Shown here in pieces: positions 13,670 to 15,872 of a DNA stretch of 15,872 nucleotides; the stretch's first letter is position 1; each line of letters opens with the position of its first letter. Below the pieces are notes generated by a model that saw nothing but the letters and a program-made list of their open reading frames with translations, made no database searches and was not told the origin of the DNA. Position numbers and translations under genes: made by a program. The DNA lies in NCBI GenBank assembly GCA_900544965.1, contig UQXE01000037.1, positions 1 to 15,872 of the forward strand, written 5' to 3'. The DNA comes from an uncultured Eubacteriales bacterium (lineage in GTDB: Bacteria > Bacillota > Clostridia > Christensenellales > CAG-138).

Positions 13670-15364
13670 ATGCAAGCAAGGGAATATCTGACCATAGACG
13701 GGATCCCCGTGGAGATCAACGGGGAGAAAAACCTTCTTGAGCTCATAAGGAAGGCTGGGATCAAGCTTCCGACATTTTGCTACCATTCGGAGCTGTCGAT
13801 ATACGGCGCGTGCCGCATGTGCATGGTTGAAAACCAGTGGGGAGGGCTGGACGCCGCGTGTTCCACGCCGCCCAAGGCCGGCATGGAGATACGCACAAAC
13901 ACCGAGCGGCTTAGAAAATACAGAAGGATGATCCTGGAGCTGCTGCTTGCCAACCACTGCCGCGACTGTACAACCTGCGGCAACAACGGAAAGTGCAAGC
14001 TGCAGGACTTGGCCATGCGCTTTGACATAGACGGGGTGCGTTTCCCAAATACGGCGGCCAAGCCAAAGATAGACGATTCCTCGCTGTGCATAACAAGGGA
14101 TAAAAACAAGTGCATCCTGTGCGGCGACTGTGTGAGGATGTGCAACGAGGTGCAAAACGTAGGCGCCATAGATTTCGCCGGCCGCGGCGCGGACATGTCG
14201 ATAAGCACGGCCTTTGACATACCAATCGCCGATTCGCCGTGCGTAGGCTGCGGCCAGTGCGCGGCGGTGTGCCCGACAGGCGCTATAGTGGTAAAAAACG
14301 ACGCCAGGCGGGTGTGGAGGGCGCTTGACGACCCGGGGACAAAGGTAACGGTGCAGATCGCCCCGGCAGTGCGCGTAGCCGTGGGGCGTGAGCTTGGGCT
14401 TAAGGAAAGCGGAAACGCAATAGGCCGGATCGTAGCGGCGCTCAGGCGCATGGGCTTTGACGAAATCTACGATACATCCACCGGAGCCGACTTGACGGTG
14501 CTTGAGGAGTCAAACGAGCTGATAAACAGGCTGGAGGAGGGCGGATACGATATGCCGCTGTTCACCTCATGCTGTCCGGCCTGGGTGAGCTTTTGCGAGA
14601 AGAACTATCCCGAGCTGCTTCCCCATGTATCGACCTGCCGCTCGCCGATGCAGATGTTCGCCTCGGTAATCCGCGAGCACAACAGCACGTCGAGCAGAAG
14701 GCACGTACACGTGGCGGTAATGCCGTGCACGGCAAAGAAGTTTGAAGCTGCCCGCGGCGAGTTTAGGCGCGATGGAAGGCCCGACGTGGATTATGTAATA
14801 ACCACGCAGGAACTGATTCAGATGATAAAGGAATCGGGCATAGTGTTCAGCGAACTTGAACCTGAAGCCGTGGATATGCCGTTTGGCACCATGACCGGCG
14901 CCGGCGTTATATTCGGTGTAACCGGCGGCGTGACGGAGGCTGTGCTCCGCCGCATATCTTCGGATAAGTCGTCTACAGCCCTTATGTCGATGGCGTACAG
15001 GGGCGTGCGCGGTATGGAGGGCGTAAAGGAAACGTCGGTCAGCTTTGGGAACAGGCAGGTTAGGATAGCGGTCGTAAGCGGCTTAAAAAACGCATGCAGC
15101 CTGATAGAGCGGATAAAGGCGGGCGAGCGCTACGACTTTGTCGAAGTCATGGCGTGCCCGGGAGGATGCATAAGCGGCGCGGGCCAGCCCTTTGCGGCCA
15201 AGGCGGAACAGGAAGGCCGCGGCAGAGGGTTATACTCGGCCGACCGTCTCAGCAGCATAAAGCGCTCGGAGGAAAACCCGCTGATGATGTCACTGTACGG
15301 CGGACTGCTAAAAGGGCGCGTGCATGAGCTGCTTCACGTTGATTACGCGCATAAGGAGGACTGA
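13670..15364 (+). CDS. hydA: [FeFe]-hydrogenase catalytic subunit HydA
   Basis: This 564-residue catalytic subunit forms H2 at the H-cluster. The N-terminal [2Fe-2S] domain has C37, C48, C51 and C64. A His-ligated [4Fe-4S] site follows (H96, C100, C103, C109), then two [4Fe-4S] clusters (C148, C151, C154, C158; C191, C194, C197, C201). The H-cluster motifs are canonical: TSCCPAW (299-305), MPCTAKKFE (351-359) and MACPGGC (494-500), with Met351 and Met494 kept, unlike the sensor-type hydrogenase upstream. The start at 13670 is supported by AAGGAGG (13654-13660); an earlier in-frame ATG at 13628 would overlap hydB by 38 bases and add an arginine-rich, non-family extension. There is no C-terminal [2Fe-2S] domain, but a separate small [2Fe-2S] gene abuts the stop codon. 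Maturation genes hydEFG are not in the window. Confidence 0.96.
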   Translation: MQAREYLTIDGIPVEINGEKNLLELIRKAGIKLPTFCYHSELSIYGACRMCMVENQWGGLDAACSTPPKAGMEIRTNTERLRKYRRMILELLLANHCRDCTTCGNNGKCKLQDLAMRFDIDGVRFPNTAAKPKIDDSSLCITRDKNKCILCGDCVRMCNEVQNVGAIDFAGRGADMSISTAFDIPIADSPCVGCGQCAAVCPTGAIVVKNDARRVWRALDDPGTKVTVQIAPAVRVAVGRELGLKESGNAIGRIVAALRRMGFDEIYDTSTGADLTVLEESNELINRLEEGGYDMPLFTSCCPAWVSFCEKNYPELLPHVSTCRSPMQMFASVIREHNSTSSRRHVHVAVMPCTAKKFEAARGEFRRDGRPDVDYVITTQELIQMIKESGIVFSELEPEAVDMPFGTMTGAGVIFGVTGGVTEAVLRRISSDKSSTALMSMAYRGVRGMEGVKETSVSFGNRQVRIAVVSGLKNACSLIERIKAGERYDFVEVMACPGGCISGAGQPFAAKAEQEGRGRGLYSADRLSSIKRSEENPLMMSLYGGLLKGRVHELLHVDYAHKED

Positions 15365-15616
15365 ATGATGGTTGAATTAAGCGTATGTATAGGCAGTTCG
15401 TGCCACCTCAAGGGTTCGTATAATGTAATTCAAACCTTTCAGCATTTGATTGAGGAGAACGCGCTGCATGACAAGGTTGATTTTAAGGCGACGTTTTGCA
15501 TGAAGCGGTGCGAAAGGCCAGGCGTTGCCGTGCTGCTTGACGGGGAGGAGTTCAGCATTACGCCTGAAACGGCAAGGGAGTTTTTTAAAACCACAGTAAT
15601 GCCCAGGACGCTTTAG
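15365..15616 (+). CDS. Small thioredoxin-like [2Fe-2S] protein, copy 2
   Basis: This 83-residue protein is a paralogue of the one at 7798-8037, sharing CIGSSCHLKGS near the N-terminus and a TxREFF motif near the C-terminus. The cluster ligands should be C8, C13, C45 and C49 (CX4C and CX3C). Two ATG codons stand in tandem; AAGGAGG (15353-15359) is 5 bases from the first and 8 from the second, so the start at 15368 is at least as likely. The gene follows hydA with no gap, suggesting that it is a hydrogenase accessory subunit, perhaps replacing the extra [2Fe-2S] domain that some HydA proteins carry at their C-terminus. It is the last gene of the operon. Confidence 0.85.
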   Translation: MMVELSVCIGSSCHLKGSYNVIQTFQHLIEENALHDKVDFKATFCMKRCERPGVAVLLDGEEFSITPETAREFFKTTVMPRTL

Positions 15617-15618
15617 CG

Positions 15619-15654
15619 GTCAACTTCCGTACCGTCTGGTGCGCGGAAGTTGAC
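15619..15654 (+). terminator. Terminator-like hairpin after the operon
   Basis: GTCAACTTCCG (15619-15629) pairs perfectly with CGGAAGTTGAC (15644-15654). The 14-base loop contains a small inner ACC/GGT pairing. The stem begins two bases after the last stop codon and is followed by GCCGGTTTTGTCT, a weak T tract. It is a reasonable intrinsic terminator for the operon, or a 3' end stabilised against exonucleases. Confidence 0.6.
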
Positions 15655-15674
15655 GCCGGTTTTGTCTCCGACGG

Positions 15675-15706
15675 CTTAGAACCTTTTTTGCAAAAAAGGT
15701 TCTAAG
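15675..15706. terminator. 32-bp perfect palindrome, possible bidirectional terminator
   Basis: CTTAGAACCTTTTTTG (15675-15690) is followed at once by its exact reverse complement (15691-15706). As RNA it would form a long hairpin with a small opened loop, with T-rich and A-rich arms, but it lacks a T run after the stem. It may act as a backup terminator or be a member of a dispersed palindromic repeat family. Confidence 0.5.
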
Positions 15707-15768
15707 AACTCCCAAAAACGCACAGAGGGCAATATAAAGTTTGGGTGAAATCTACAATTTTACAATCA

Positions 15769-15803
15769 ATCAAAAATCAGCGGCGTGAACGGTGATTTTT
15801 GAT
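15769..15803. repeat. Hairpin in the right intergenic region
   Basis: ATCAAAAATCA (15769-15779) pairs perfectly with TGATTTTTGAT (15793-15803) around a 13-base GC-rich loop. On the reverse strand the A-rich arm reads as a T run. It lies between the 32-bp palindrome and the structured repeat, and no coding sequence was seen around it. Confidence 0.5.
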
Positions 15804-15812
15804 ACCTTGAGA

Positions 15813-15871
15813 GCAAAATACGGGTTGATAGCTGCCTGAAGCCGAAAGCCGTATTTTGCGGGTTGGCCTCG
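15813..15871 (+). repeat. Structured intergenic repeat, right copy
   Basis: This is the second copy of the repeat at 1-55, in the same orientation. The outer stem is a perfect 11 bp here: GCAAAATACGG (15813-15823) with CCGTATTTTGC (15849-15859). The inner hairpin has one mismatch compared with the left copy. The block GCGGGTT (15858-15864) after the stem is shared with the left copy (42-48 region). The element runs to the window edge and may continue with further hairpins, as the left copy does. Confidence 0.65.
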
Positions 15872-15872
15872 C

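Noticed and set aside
15617..15872. Small coding gene in the right intergenic region
   Set aside because: No open frame with a ribosome binding site was found; the stretch is dominated by inverted repeats.

Overview
The window comes from an anaerobic fermentative bacterium, most likely a moderately GC-rich member of the Clostridia. This rests on an O2-sensitive [FeFe]-hydrogenase set, an AdhE, a Rex repressor and an NfnAB transhydrogenase, together with frequent ATA and AGG codons and strong AAGGAGG-type ribosome binding sites. All 14 recognised genes lie on the + strand. No rRNA, tRNA, CRISPR, insertion sequence or phage gene was seen.

Layout. Positions 1-246 are non-coding and packed with inverted repeats: a structured repeat, two small hairpins and a tandem palindrome, followed by a candidate promoter. 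A lone iron-dependent alcohol dehydrogenase (247-1428) is followed by a terminator-like hairpin (1443-1473). From 1500 to 15616 there are 13 genes with gaps of at most 27 bases, several of them overlapping or abutting, so they look like one operon of about 14 kb: nfnA, nfnB, rex, adhE, an APH-fold kinase, a small [2Fe-2S] protein, an FlK-like thioesterase, a sensory-type (group C) [FeFe]-hydrogenase with a PAS domain, a SpoIIE/PP2C-type phosphatase, the hydC, hydB and hydA genes of a trimeric NAD-linked hydrogenase, and a second small [2Fe-2S] protein. Positions 15617-15872 are non-coding, with a terminator-like hairpin, a 32-bp perfect palindrome, another hairpin and a second copy of the structured repeat found at the left edge.

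How the genes work together. The operon collects the routes by which a fermenter disposes of or redistributes electrons. HydABC makes H2 from NADH and reduced ferredoxin (direction and bifurcation inferred). NfnAB couples NADH, ferredoxin and NADPH. AdhE uses NADH to turn acetyl-CoA into ethanol. Rex reads the NADH/NAD+ ratio. On top of this sits a likely H2-sensing module: an H-cluster protein with sensory-type changes and a PAS domain, a PP2C-type phosphatase translationally coupled to it, and a kinase-fold protein two genes upstream. No anti-sigma partner gene is present, so a kinase/phosphatase switch acting directly on metabolic proteins is an attractive but unproven reading. The hydrogenase maturases (HydE, HydF, HydG) are not in the window.
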